A stretch of 64,000 nt of DNA, from NCBI GenBank assembly GCA_003166025.1, contig PMWT01000110.1, forward strand, positions 1 through 64,000, in the 5' to 3' direction. The first letter of the stretch is position 1. Each line of letters starts with the position of its first letter. The notes below the pieces were generated by a model. The model made no database searches, had not been told where the DNA came from, and saw nothing but the letters and a program-made list of their open reading frames with translations. This DNA is from Acidimicrobiaceae bacterium (GTDB taxonomy: Bacteria; Actinomycetota; Acidimicrobiia; Acidimicrobiales; Palsa-688). Shown here piece after piece: positions 53,883-62,067 of the stretch. The translations under genes and the position numbers were made by a program.

Positions 53883-53960
53883 TCAGGCGCACACTCCCGT
53901 CGTACCCTCGGCCACCAGGTCGGCCGAGGCCCGGCAGTCCTCCACCACCAAGATCCTCAC
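53883..53960 (-). pseudogene. Response-regulator receiver N-terminal fragment
   Basis: A GTG at 53960 opens VRILVVEDCRASADLVAEG, the start of an OmpR-type receiver with the acidic ED pair, but the frame stops at 53883 after 25 residues. Remainder absent. A relic of a lost two-component gene. Confidence 0.4.
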
Positions 53961-53970
53961 CTCGTCCCCC

Positions 53971-54591
53971 CTTTAGCTCCTGCTACAGGGGGGCGACGCT
54001 GCGCCCGGGGCCTCGGGTACAGCCAGGGCGCCGGGCGTCAACGACGACTGACGGCCATCCCCCGTCCCACCCTGCGATTGGTCCAGTCCATTAGCCTTAT
54101 TGCAGGAAGCCCGGGCTGATGTGGCTAACCCCCCATGGCCTACCGGCCCGGGCTCCCGACCGTCGCCCACCGTAGCGTTCGCCGATGGCAGTTACCCGTC
54201 ACGCGAACGGCAGTTCTACTTCCCTGTTCGTGGGACCGGGCTCGCGTCTCACGGCTTTCTATCTCGGTCGTAGCTATGACGACCTCGGTGGCGACAACGA
54301 AGCGATCGCCTGGTGCTCGCCGGCGCCATTTGGGCCGACCAACCCTGGCCTCGCCGCCCGAAGCGTTTTGGCGCGCTCACTCGCGACCTGGCTTGACGCT
54401 TTATCTATCGTCATAAGACAGGAGTATATTAGAGTAGCGCCATCAATGGAGTAAAGGCCGGTACTCAGAACGCGACACGCCCGGGGTCGCCTATCTCGGG
54501 GGCTTGTGGCTCCGAAGGGGCGCCAGAAGGGCTTGTTGCGGTCTGCCGGGATCCGGTTTGGCCGCCGCTCGGGCTGCTGTAACATTGTCAT
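53971..54591. other. Gene-poor stretch before the GntR gene
   Basis: No confident gene. A plus-strand frame of 89 codons at 54185-54454 (MAVTRHANGSSTSLFVGPGS onwards) has mixed codon bias and no recognised family. Bases 54415-54450 are AT-rich. The GntR promoter should lie just before 54592, where AACATTGTCATATGG overlaps the start codon. Confidence 0.4.
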
Positions 54592-55083
54592 ATGGTATTA
54601 GAGCAAGATGGTAGCGACGCCGAGGCCTCACGGCGAGCCTCGCCGATCGAGTTCCGCCTCGAACCCGCTTCGGGCGTGCCGACGTACTTGCAGCTCGTGC
54701 ACCAGGTCGAGCACGCCCTGCGGCTTGGCTACCTCGCGCTCGGCGATCAGCTCCCGAAGGTCCGGGACGTGGTCGCCGAGCTGGCGATCAACCCGAACAC
54801 TGTGCTGAAGGCCTACAAGGAGCTGGAGACCAAGGGCCTCGCAGTCGGACGGCCCGGCCAGGGGACGTTCATCATCGAGGCAGCGCTCAAGCAGGTGAGG
54901 CTTCCCGAGCTCACCGGGCTGCGCCGGTCTCTCATGTCCTGGGTGGCAGCCGCCGACGCGGCAGGGCTCGACGAGGACGGGATCTCTGCCCTCGTCGCCA
55001 ACGTGCTGCGGGATTTTCGTGAGCGTCGCGGGGGCGCGGCCGACCAGCGTGGCGCGCGGCACCAGGCGGAAGGCGTGGCATGA
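54592..55083 (+). CDS. GntR-family regulator, YtrA type
   Basis: 163 residues. Winged helix VPTYLQLVHQVEHALRLGYLALGDQLPKVRDVVAELAINPNTVLKAYKELETKGLAVGRPGQGTFI and a short helical tail, the layout of YtrA regulators that control adjacent ABC transporters. No Shine-Dalgarno is obvious, so the mRNA may be leaderless. Its TGA overlaps the ATPase start (ATGA). Confidence 0.88.
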   Translation: MVLEQDGSDAEASRRASPIEFRLEPASGVPTYLQLVHQVEHALRLGYLALGDQLPKVRDVVAELAINPNTVLKAYKELETKGLAVGRPGQGTFIIEAALKQVRLPELTGLRRSLMSWVAAADAAGLDEDGISALVANVLRDFRERRGGAADQRGARHQAEGVA

Positions 55084-55996
55084 ACGTCATCGAGACCCAC
55101 GACCTCGGTAAGTCCTATGGCGCTACGAGAGCACTCCACGACTGCACGTTGGCCGTTCCTGCTGGGCACGTGGTCGCGCTCGTCGGGCCGAACGGCGCCG
55201 GAAAGTCGACCTTGTTGAACCTCGCTGTTGGACTGGCGACACCGACCACAGGTGAGGTGACAGTGCTCGGCGGGCGCCCCGCCGGTTCTCTGGCCGCGCT
55301 GGACAGGATCGCCTTCGTGGCTCAGGACTCGCCGCTCTACCAGAACCTCTCAGCTGCCGAGCTGCTCCACGTGACCCGCAACCTCAACCACCGCTTCGAC
55401 CAGTTTTACGCCGAGCAGCGGTTGGGGAGCTCGACATCCCGCTCAAGCAGAAGGCGGGCAAAATGTCTGGCGGACAGCAGGTCCAGCTCGCGTTGACGTT
55501 GGCGCTGGCGCGCCGCCCGCAGCTCCTCGTGCTCGACGAGCCGATGGCGATGCTCGACCCGGTCGCCCGGCACGACTTCATGGCGACGGTGATGACGCCG
55601 GTCGCCGACGACGGTGTCTCGGTCGTGCTGTCGTCTCACGTCCTTGCCGAACTCGAGCGAGTTGCCGATTATCTGGTAGTGCTCTCGCACGGCAGCGTCC
55701 AGGTGGTCGGCGAGGTCGACGACCTCCTGGCGCACCATCGTGTCCTCACCGGCCCAGCTTCGGAACTCGAGCCGTGCTCGCGCCAGTGGAACGTCGTGCA
55801 CGCCAGCCGTGGCGCGTCGCAAGCGCACCTGCTCGTCCGCGGCAACGGGACCTCCGATCCGATGCCATCGGGATGGGAGGTGCACTCAGTCACCCTGGAA
55901 GAGCTGGCCCTTGCCTACCTGCGCGAGCCCGACGCCACGGCGGGGCCGGGCCCGGCTCTTGGCCGGGACGCCGAACTGTCGGTGGTGAGGAATTGA
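55080..55996 (+). pseudogene. ABC transporter ATPase with a single-base frameshift
   Basis: Frame one (55080 onward) holds Walker A GPNGAGKST and ends its sensible sequence at FDQFYAEQRL. Frame two continues ELDIPLKQKAGKMSGGQQVQLALTLA, Walker B LLVLDEP and VLSSHV to the stop at 55996. Restoring one G in the G-run at 55424-55427 rejoins a normal roughly 305-residue ATPase. Either a recent mutation or an assembly error. The GntR regulator and a truncated permease flank it. Confidence 0.8.
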
Positions 55997-56241
55997 CCGC
56001 GCTGACCGTGCCCGCCCGGCTAGCGGAAAACGCGGGTATTCGGGCTGTGCCGTGGCGGCGGATGGCTTGGGTCACCTGGCGCCAACACCGCCTGGCTCAA
56101 CTGGGCGGCATGGCGGCCCTGTTGGGCGCCCTCGCGGTGTACGTGTGGACCGTCGGCCTTGGGCTGCACCACGCCTATGCCGCCGCCACCGCCTGCCACC
56201 CGGCAAGCTCGATTGCCTGCAGTGTGCTGGTCGGCCGGTGA
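55993..56241 (+). pseudogene. Truncated ABC transporter permease
   Basis: A TTG overlapping the ATPase stop (or an ATG at 56062) begins a permease: MAWVTWRQHRLAQLGGMAAL, one helix to YVWTVGLGL, then HHAYAAATACHP, with a stop at 56241. Only the first of the several expected helices remains. The transporter is therefore probably non-functional. Confidence 0.65.
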
Positions 56242-56429
56242 CGCCTGCGTCGTGCAGTACCCCCGCGAGAGTGCCACGTTTGATCTCTCGGTTTAGCGGC
56301 ACGACCAAGGGGACCCGGCTATCTGGGTGCCGAAGCCTTACATGGCTGCCCCCTGGCGCACGGCTACCCAACCGAGCTTTCCCAGTGCCGAGACCAGCTC
56401 CGCTCCTGAAACGACCGGCAGTGCCCCGC

Positions 56430-56654
56430 TCAAGCCGAGAGCGGGAGCCGGCGCCGGACGACCCCCATCTCCAGGGACCGCCCTTCTTCGCGCATCCCCT
56501 CGACGTAGAGGGCCAAGGCCTCCTCGGCGTTCGCGGTGGCCTCTTCGAGGTCCTCGCCCTGAGTGTGCAGGCCGGGCAGCTCGGGGGCGTAGGCGTGATA
56601 GCCACCTTCCGGCTCAGGCTCGAAGACGAACTCCACGTCGCGGGCAGGTTCCAC
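56430..56654 (-). CDS. HicB-like antitoxin without visible HicA
   Basis: 74 residues. EFVFEPEPEGGYHAYAPELPGLHTQGEDLEEATANAEEALALYVEGM is the HicB partial RNase-H-like fold. There is no DNA-binding extension. Neither side encodes an intact HicA (double-stranded RNA-binding toxin of about 60 residues), so it is orphaned or regulates something else. Confidence 0.8.
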   Translation of the reverse strand: MEPARDVEFVFEPEPEGGYHAYAPELPGLHTQGEDLEEATANAEEALALYVEGMREEGRSLEMGVVRRRLPLSA

Positions 56655-56792
56655 AATTTTGAGGTTACAGGGCAGCGGCTGGGCAACGTCCGCCTAGTAG
56701 CAGGACCTGCTTGGGACAGCGGCCCAAGCGGTAGCCGCTTATGAAGCTCAGCTAAGGACCGGTGCCCCTCGTCAAGGCCAGCTGCGCGCCTT

Positions 56793-57194
56793 TCACCTGG
56801 AACTGGGCCGGTGTACTCCCAGAGCAGAGCGGACCGCTCGTGCGCCTTGCCGGCGCCGGTCACGTTCCTCGGCGAGGACCAAGACGTCTCCGACGTTGAT
56901 ACGGCGGTGCTTGCTGTCGGGCAGTCGGCGGAACTCCAGCACGCCGTCGGCCAAGAGGCGGTCCACGAACTGGCGGCTCACGCCCAAGAGGTCGGCCGCT
57001 CCGGCCGGCGTGACTTCCTGGTCGGGGCGCAGAACAATGAGGTGCTCGCTCTTCGCCACCCCCCCGAACAACTCGCGCACCGCGGCACCGAACTCGCTCG
57101 TCGCGTCGACCTCGGCCGCCAGTCGGGCCGCGCTTGCACGCGCCTCAGCGTCGTTTGCTGCCAGCACGCTCATAGCTCCGGCCACTGGGACCAT
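56793..57194 (-). CDS. Excisionase-type HTH antitoxin, copy 2
   Basis: 133 residues from the ATG at 57194 (57227 also possible). It is nearly identical to the protein at 53430-53786 over the N-terminal helix and HTH domain, but the C-terminus differs after LAEERDR, being 14-15 residues longer and Arg-rich. No PIN toxin gene follows; the HicB gene lies downstream instead. Confidence 0.75.
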   Translation of the reverse strand: MVPVAGAMSVLAANDAEARASAARLAAEVDATSEFGAAVRELFGGVAKSEHLIVLRPDQEVTPAGAADLLGVSRQFVDRLLADGVLEFRRLPDSKHRRINVGDVLVLAEERDRRRQGARAVRSALGVHRPSSR

Positions 57195-57280
57195 GTGGAC
57201 GAGGTACATCACCAGCAATAACCGCAACTAGACCACACGGCGGCTCCTGCCCTTGGCTGAACGTTTCGTTGCGGCCTCTG
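56800..57280. repeat. Segmental duplication, copy 2 (partner 53404-53870)
   Basis: Direct repeat of the antitoxin segment. Matching resumes at GCGGAGCGGACCGC-like sequence and continues through the gene to the GGCTCCTG...TTGGCTGAACG stretch upstream of the start. Confidence 0.8.
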
Positions 57281-58010
57281 CTGCGCGCGCTTCCAGGCGC
57301 ACACTCCCGCCGTTCTGCTCGGATGCCTCTTGAAACACAAGGGGTTCTCGAGAAGCGCATACAGAACATTCTGTGGAGAGTCGGAAGCCCCCGCTTCCCC
57401 GGACAGCTCAACCCCGCGTCGGTTGCCTCTCGACTGCGTGACGGCCACGCCAGAACGCTCGGACTGCTGTTCTCAACCGCCCACCAAGCTAACGATACCT
57501 TCAGTGAGGCGGAGCACCGCCTCTTGCCGCACGTCTTCACGTTGGTGCACCGCTTCTTCGCTGCTGCTCGTGGGGCTGTCGTCATGTTCGGCCCGGACCC
57601 GGAGCGCCCGGCTGTCCACCTGGTTGGTCGTTCCAGCCTCGCCTCCACGGTCCCTATAGATGTCGTGATGACCGTATGGCCGCTGTCGAGCAGCTCCTCG
57701 GTGGCGCGCTCAGCCAGCTGCGCCACGGACGGCTCTGTCCGGGGCGAGCGGGTCCGTTGGCCGCGCTGGCGGGGACAGCAGATCTCGGCATACGCCCGTG
57801 ACCGGTGGTCGTGAAGGGGTGGGTCTTCGGCTCATCTACTAGAGGCAAGGGCCAGGATAGTGTCGACCGCAGCTTCGAGCGGACGGGTGCTCCGTTGCGC
57901 CTGGGCGAGTTGGGAACCGTGAGAACGGTTTGGTTCTCAAGATGTTCTCACGGAGCCCCTAGCAGGTCAAGCACCGAAGCCCGCACCCCCTCTGACCTGC
58001 CCGTATCTAG
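57281..58010. other. Uncertain region between antitoxin copy 2 and tRNA-Arg
   Basis: Open frames exist on both strands (plus 57269-57814 and minus 57145-57726) with neither codon bias convincing. The plus frame (QGVLEKRIQNILWRVGS, SEAEHRLLPHVFTLVHRFFA) looks slightly more protein-like. No homology recognised. Inverted GAGAACGGTTTGGTTCTC-like sequence at about 57920-57938 could form a hairpin. Confidence 0.35.
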
Positions 58011-58085
58011 TGCGCTCGGCGGGAGTTGAACCCACAACCTTCTGATCCGTAGTCAGATGCTCTAATCCAATTGAGCTACGAGCGC
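58011..58085 (-). tRNA. tRNA-Arg (anticodon ACG)
   Basis: 75 nt on the minus strand. Acceptor GCGCTCG pairs with CGAGCGC; D arm GCTC/GAGC; anticodon stem TCTGA/TCAGA around loop CTACGGA, giving anticodon ACG (read as ICG); variable region AGGTT; T arm GTGGG/CCCGC with TTCAACT loop; discriminator A. CCA is not encoded. It decodes CGN arginine codons. An integrase pseudogene lies 190 bases beyond its 5' end. Confidence 0.95.
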
Positions 58086-58140
58086 AACATGTGTTGACCT
58101 GCGCTTTTACACTACCAGCGGGAGCTCCGGACCTCCATCG

Positions 58141-58197
58141 GGGCACTTTGCAAACAGTTTGCAAACATGCTCCTACACCGAGGTTTGCAGTGCCCTC
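58141..58197. repeat. Inverted and direct repeats near tRNA-Arg, possible recombination site
   Basis: TTTGCAAACA occurs twice in direct orientation (58147-58156 and 58158-58167). GGGCACT..GCAAAC at 58141-58155 and GTTTGCAGTGCCC at 58183-58195 form an imperfect inverted repeat enclosing them. Position between the tRNA gene and the integrase remnant suggests att or arm-binding sites. Confidence 0.45.
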
Positions 58198-58277
58198 CGA
58201 TGAGGCCACTAAATCCCGAAACCGTGCTGGTCATATAACAACGCACCGGGGGGAGTCTAGGTGATCGTCGGCTGGCG

Positions 58278-58975
58278 TCACCGGCCGACCGCCGGGGGGT
58301 GGACAAGGTCGGCGGTTAGCTCGGCGGCGTCACAGTCGAGTTCCTCGACCACGTGGCTGTGAATATCCCCGGTCACCTGCACGGAGCTATGTCCCAGTCG
58401 CCGTGACATCACCAGCAGGGGGACGCCGGTGCGCAAGCCGGTCGTAAGGCGGCCATGACGGAGCGCGTGAAAGGCGATCGGGGGCAAGCCAGCTCTCTTG
58501 GTGACTGCGCCGAACGTCCTGGTCAGGTACTCGGGGTGGTACCCCGTGCCGTCCTCTCGGGTGAAGACGAGCACGCTGTCCGCCCAGGCGGGCCCCCAGG
58601 CTAGGCGCTCCTCAAGCTGGCGCCGGCGGTGGACCTGAAGCGCTTCTGTTACCGCTGGAGCGACGGCGATGGTCCGACGGCTCTTGCTCGTCCTGGGCCC
58701 GCTTTCGACGACCCGGTAGCGGACGCTGACCCGTGCGCCGGCCACCGTGAGCGCAACCGGGCCAACTCTCCCCCTCCGCAGGCCGGTGGTGGTCGCCAGC
58801 AGCTAGAGCGGGCACAGCCGGTCCGCCTTGGTTGCCTCCACGAAGGCAGTCAGGTCGTCGGGGCCCCATATGCGGCGTTCGGTCCTGGCCGGGCTTGGAG
58901 GGTCGGCGAGGTGGCGATGATCCGGGCCAGCAGTGCCCAACGAACTGCGTCTCCCAATGTCTTACCGATCGTCAC
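58278..58975 (-). pseudogene. Inactivated tyrosine-type site-specific integrase
   Basis: Joined minus-strand pieces read LGDAVRWALLAR, then after a frameshift near 58910 RRIWGPDDLTAFVEATKADR, LCPL-stop-LLATTTGLRRG (TAG at 58805-58803 where Trp is usual), then an open 155-codon frame with TSKSRRTIAVAP, HALRHG and LGHSSVQVTGDIHSHV. In that last motif the catalytic Tyr is His (a TAC-to-CAC change). Three separate lesions make it dead. The N-terminal third is missing or unrecognised. Confidence 0.8.
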
Positions 58976-59405
58976 ATGAACGGAATGAAATCGTAGGGCT
59001 CTGGCGACCCGTCGGAAATCGCCGCCAGGGCTACAATGCCTCGGCTAGGCCAGCGGCTAGGCCGAGCGGGCTGTCACCCCAGCCCGAAGCGGTCGTCGCC
59101 TGAGCTCCACATGGCGTGCTGGACGTCGCCGAGGCCTCCTCGAATTCATCGCGCAACGACGCCCACCTCATGGCCATGGGCGTAGGGAGCTGTTGCCCAA
59201 AGAATGGACAACCGGCAGCATATGCTGAGCACCGTAGTGAGTGAAACGCGTAGTGGGCCTGGTGTCCCAGAGACCGCTTTCGAGAGATGTCGTGGGTGGT
59301 TGGGTCAGCGCTATCCGTCTGTGCTGGCCGGCAACGGTGACGGACTACGACCTCGCGACAATATCTAGTGGTCCCCCACCCTGCCAGGTATAGGAGAATT
59401 GATCT
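58976..59405. other. Intergenic region upstream of the Gfo/Idh gene
   Basis: No firm gene. A 48-codon frame from ATG 59222 (MLSTVVSETRSGPGVPETAF onwards, TAG near 59368) may be a fragment. TAGGAGAA at about 59391-59398 is the ribosome site of the next gene. Probable island boundary. Confidence 0.4.
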
Positions 59406-60635
59406 GTGAAGCTTGATAAGGTCAAGATCGGTGTTGTCGGGCTCGGGCTAGTCTCTTCCGCTCACATAAAGGGGTACATGTCCCACCCCGGCGCGGAAGT
59501 AGTCGCCGTGTGCGACTTGGATGAGCCGCAGGCACAGAAGGTCGCAAAACAGTTCGGCATCCCCAAGTACTACACGTCGTATACCGAGATGCTCACGGAC
59601 CCGGCAATCAACACTATCGACATTATGACCCCGACATACCTGCACAGGCCAATGGCGGTCGCTGCCGCCAAGGCCGGGAAGAATATCCATTGTGAGAAGC
59701 CTCTCGCCCTCACGCTGGAAGAGGGGGGGGACATTTGCGACCAGGCTGACAACCACGGCGTGGCGCTGGCGGTCGACGAGACCTACGTCTTTATGGCAAC
59801 AATCGTCAAGGCACGCGAGCTCATCGAAGCGGGCGAGATCGGCAAGCCGCAACAGATCCGACAGCGCTTTGGCACGTGGCTCGACCGCCCGGGGGTTATC
59901 GCCGCAGTTCACGGTGACACCACCAATATTGAAAAGTGGCGAGAGGACTCCAGCAAGGCTGGCGGCAACGGGTTCCCCTGGCAATTTGATCACAATATTC
60001 ACTTTTTTGCCATGGCGCGGTACCTGATGAACGGCTCCCCAGTCAAGAAGGTGTATTCTGTCAAGGCGGACAACTCTTGGTTGGGCGATAGAGTGGCGCC
60101 GCAAACTGGAGATGACGGGGAAGGCTCCGAAAAACTCTACGAGGTCAACACGGAATATGATTTCCCACTCATGACGTGGACACATGAAGACCCGGCTTGC
60201 CTGGGGGTCTGGATGCGTGCGGAGCGCCTCAACGGGAAGTACGACTTCATGACCGGCTTGTCGGCGACGGTAATCGGTGAGAAAGGCCTCATCGAGTTCC
60301 TCGGCGAAGGTGGCGGAGGCCTGCGGTGGGATGGCAAACTCGTCCATCTTGTGCTGCACCGCCGCGGCAAGGAGCCAGAGACGTTCCGTTTCGACGACGA
60401 GGGCGAGGACGACATCTGGGAGTCTGAGGTCTCGTATTACAGCAGCGCGCATGTCCACCGCATGCACGAGTTCGTAGATTCCTTGATAGGTGGCCGACCA
60501 TCGAGGTACACCGGCCGGGACGCTCTGCGCGACTTGCGAGTCGCTATCGCGTCCATTTGTTCGGCGAGGGAGGGTCTCCCCATTGAGGTGGCTGAGGTTA
60601 CGGATGAACGTTTCTATACAGACAGCGTGAAGTAA
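59406..60635 (+). CDS. Gfo/Idh/MocA-family oxidoreductase
   Basis: 409 residues from a GTG at 59406 with TAGGAGAA upstream. NAD-binding motif GVVGLGLVSSAH (about 9-20), CEKPLALT (the conserved EKP), and FDHNIHFFAMARYL, where His residues are catalytic, identify the family. Substrates are usually sugars or inositols. Codon use is less GC-biased than the neighbours (many AAT, TAT, ATT codons), a hint of transfer. It stands alone, without sugar transport genes beside it. Confidence 0.88.
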   Translation: MKLDKVKIGVVGLGLVSSAHIKGYMSHPGAEVVAVCDLDEPQAQKVAKQFGIPKYYTSYTEMLTDPAINTIDIMTPTYLHRPMAVAAAKAGKNIHCEKPLALTLEEGGDICDQADNHGVALAVDETYVFMATIVKARELIEAGEIGKPQQIRQRFGTWLDRPGVIAAVHGDTTNIEKWREDSSKAGGNGFPWQFDHNIHFFAMARYLMNGSPVKKVYSVKADNSWLGDRVAPQTGDDGEGSEKLYEVNTEYDFPLMTWTHEDPACLGVWMRAERLNGKYDFMTGLSATVIGEKGLIEFLGEGGGGLRWDGKLVHLVLHRRGKEPETFRFDDEGEDDIWESEVSYYSSAHVHRMHEFVDSLIGGRPSRYTGRDALRDLRVAIASICSAREGLPIEVAEVTDERFYTDSVK

Positions 60636-60702
60636 AGCTATCGCGCACTATGGGCTCGCGATTTATCCGTGGAGAGAGGTACCTTCAGAGAGGTTTGAGG
60701 GA

Positions 60703-60813
60703 GTGCGCCCGCCCTTAACCCTGGGGCCGGGGAGCTACGAGGCCCCGACGTTGGAGCTGGGGCCCGGTGAGCTGGACTGGCTCGATGGCGAGGACGAACG
60801 GATGGCCCAGTAA
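60703..60813 (+). CDS. Possible 36-aa acidic small protein
   Basis: A GTG at 60703 opens RPPLTLGPGSYEAP, then TLELGPGELDWLDGEDERMA, ending Gln-TAA. The LGPG motif repeats. Codon bias is strong and GAGGTTTGAGGG lies upstream, but so short a frame could be the tail of a lost gene. Confidence 0.35.
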   Translation: MRPPLTLGPGSYEAPTLELGPGELDWLDGEDERMAQ

Positions 60814-60911
60814 CTACAGAGGTTGACAGCCAGACTGAGGGGGTCGGGGCGGGAAGAACTGCCGTGAGCCCCGGGTTAGAACCTGGTATGACCGCAGAAG
60901 GAACGGCGTAG

Positions 60912-61994
60912 TTGGTCGCACCAGGGTTATTACACACGTACTTGGGGATCGCCCCCGGTGTCGGCAAGACATACACCATGCTGGCCGAGGGCCGGCGCCG
61001 TCGGGACGGCGGTGAGCGTGTTGTCGTCGGTTGGGTCGAACGCCACGGACGAGCCGAGACTCGCTCTCAGCTTGGCGACCTGGAGTTGATAACCCCACGA
61101 ACGGCGTTGTACCGAGGCGTTGCGTTCGCCGAGCTCGACGTCGAGGCCATTGTCGCCAGCGGCGCCGACCTGGTGTTGGTGGACGAGCTGGCCCACACGG
61201 TACCCGATAGGAGCCGAGGGCGCTGGGAGGACGTGGTCGACGTCCTTGCCTCCGGGCTCGATGTCCTGACGACCGTCAACGTGGCCAACTTACAGTCGGT
61301 GCGCGACTACGCCGCCAGTATCACCGGGGTGGGCGCTGTCGAGTTAGTGCCGGACGAATTCGTGCGTTCCGGCGAGGTCGTCCTGGTCGACATGGCGGCC
61401 GAGGCATTGCGCCGGCGCATCGCCTCCGGGAGGGTTTACTCGGCCGACCAGGTTGGCGGGGCACTTGCCGACTACTTTCGGACGTCCAACCTCGACGCCC
61501 TGAGCCAGCTGGGCCGGGCCTGGATGGCCGGGGACGTCCAAGTCGTTGGCACCGAGCTTCTCGTGCGCCAAGGGCTCAGCACGCCGGCCACGCGCCCGTT
61601 GGTGGTCGCGGGCGTCTCTGGGTCGGGACGCAGTGAGCATGTGGTCCGTCACGCCGCTCGACTTGCGCGAGAACACGACGCTGAGCTCGTCGTCGTCCAT
61701 GTGGAGCTCGAAGACTCTCTAGCGCCTAGGCGCCGGCACGAGCTCGACCAGGACAGGGAGCTGGCACTGGGACTGGGGGGGACATTCCACGAAATGCAGG
61801 GGACATCCGCCGCCCCCGCCCTCGCTGCCTTCGCGCGGGCCCGGGGCGCCGCTTGGGTGGTCGTCGCCCTTCGTCGCTCTCGCTTGGGCAAGCCGGCCCG
61901 TTGGTCGGTCGGGTCGCGTCTGCGCCGTCTGCTCCCTGAAGTGACCGTTGACGAGGTTGACGAGGCCGACCTCGTCCTGCAATCAGGGCAATGA
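60912..61994 (+). CDS. KdpD-like N-terminal sensor with UspA domain, no kinase
   Basis: 360 residues from a TTG at 60912. KdpD domain: Walker A GIAPGVGKTYTML (about 12-24), VLVDELAHT, RWEDVVDVLASGLDVLTTVN. A UspA-like domain follows (about 228-355; PLVVAGVSGSGRSEHVVRHAARLA). The membrane helices and histidine kinase of full KdpD (about 850-900 residues) are absent. It could bind ATP and K+-related or cyclic-di-AMP signals. Start lies so close to the fold that a few N-terminal residues may be missing. Confidence 0.85.
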   Translation: MVAPGLLHTYLGIAPGVGKTYTMLAEGRRRRDGGERVVVGWVERHGRAETRSQLGDLELITPRTALYRGVAFAELDVEAIVASGADLVLVDELAHTVPDRSRGRWEDVVDVLASGLDVLTTVNVANLQSVRDYAASITGVGAVELVPDEFVRSGEVVLVDMAAEALRRRIASGRVYSADQVGGALADYFRTSNLDALSQLGRAWMAGDVQVVGTELLVRQGLSTPATRPLVVAGVSGSGRSEHVVRHAARLAREHDAELVVVHVELEDSLAPRRRHELDQDRELALGLGGTFHEMQGTSAAPALAAFARARGAAWVVVALRRSRLGKPARWSVGSRLRRLLPEVTVDEVDEADLVLQSGQ

Positions 61995-62067
61995 CCTCCA
62001 AGAAGCCGACGCGGCCGACCAAACGTGGCAGCGCGGTACAGATCTGCCGCTCCGTATTCTGATTTTC

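Noticed and set aside
57145..57726. Minus-strand ORF of 193 codons near the second antitoxin
   Set aside because: No recognisable domain and competing frames of similar quality; kept only as an uncertain region.
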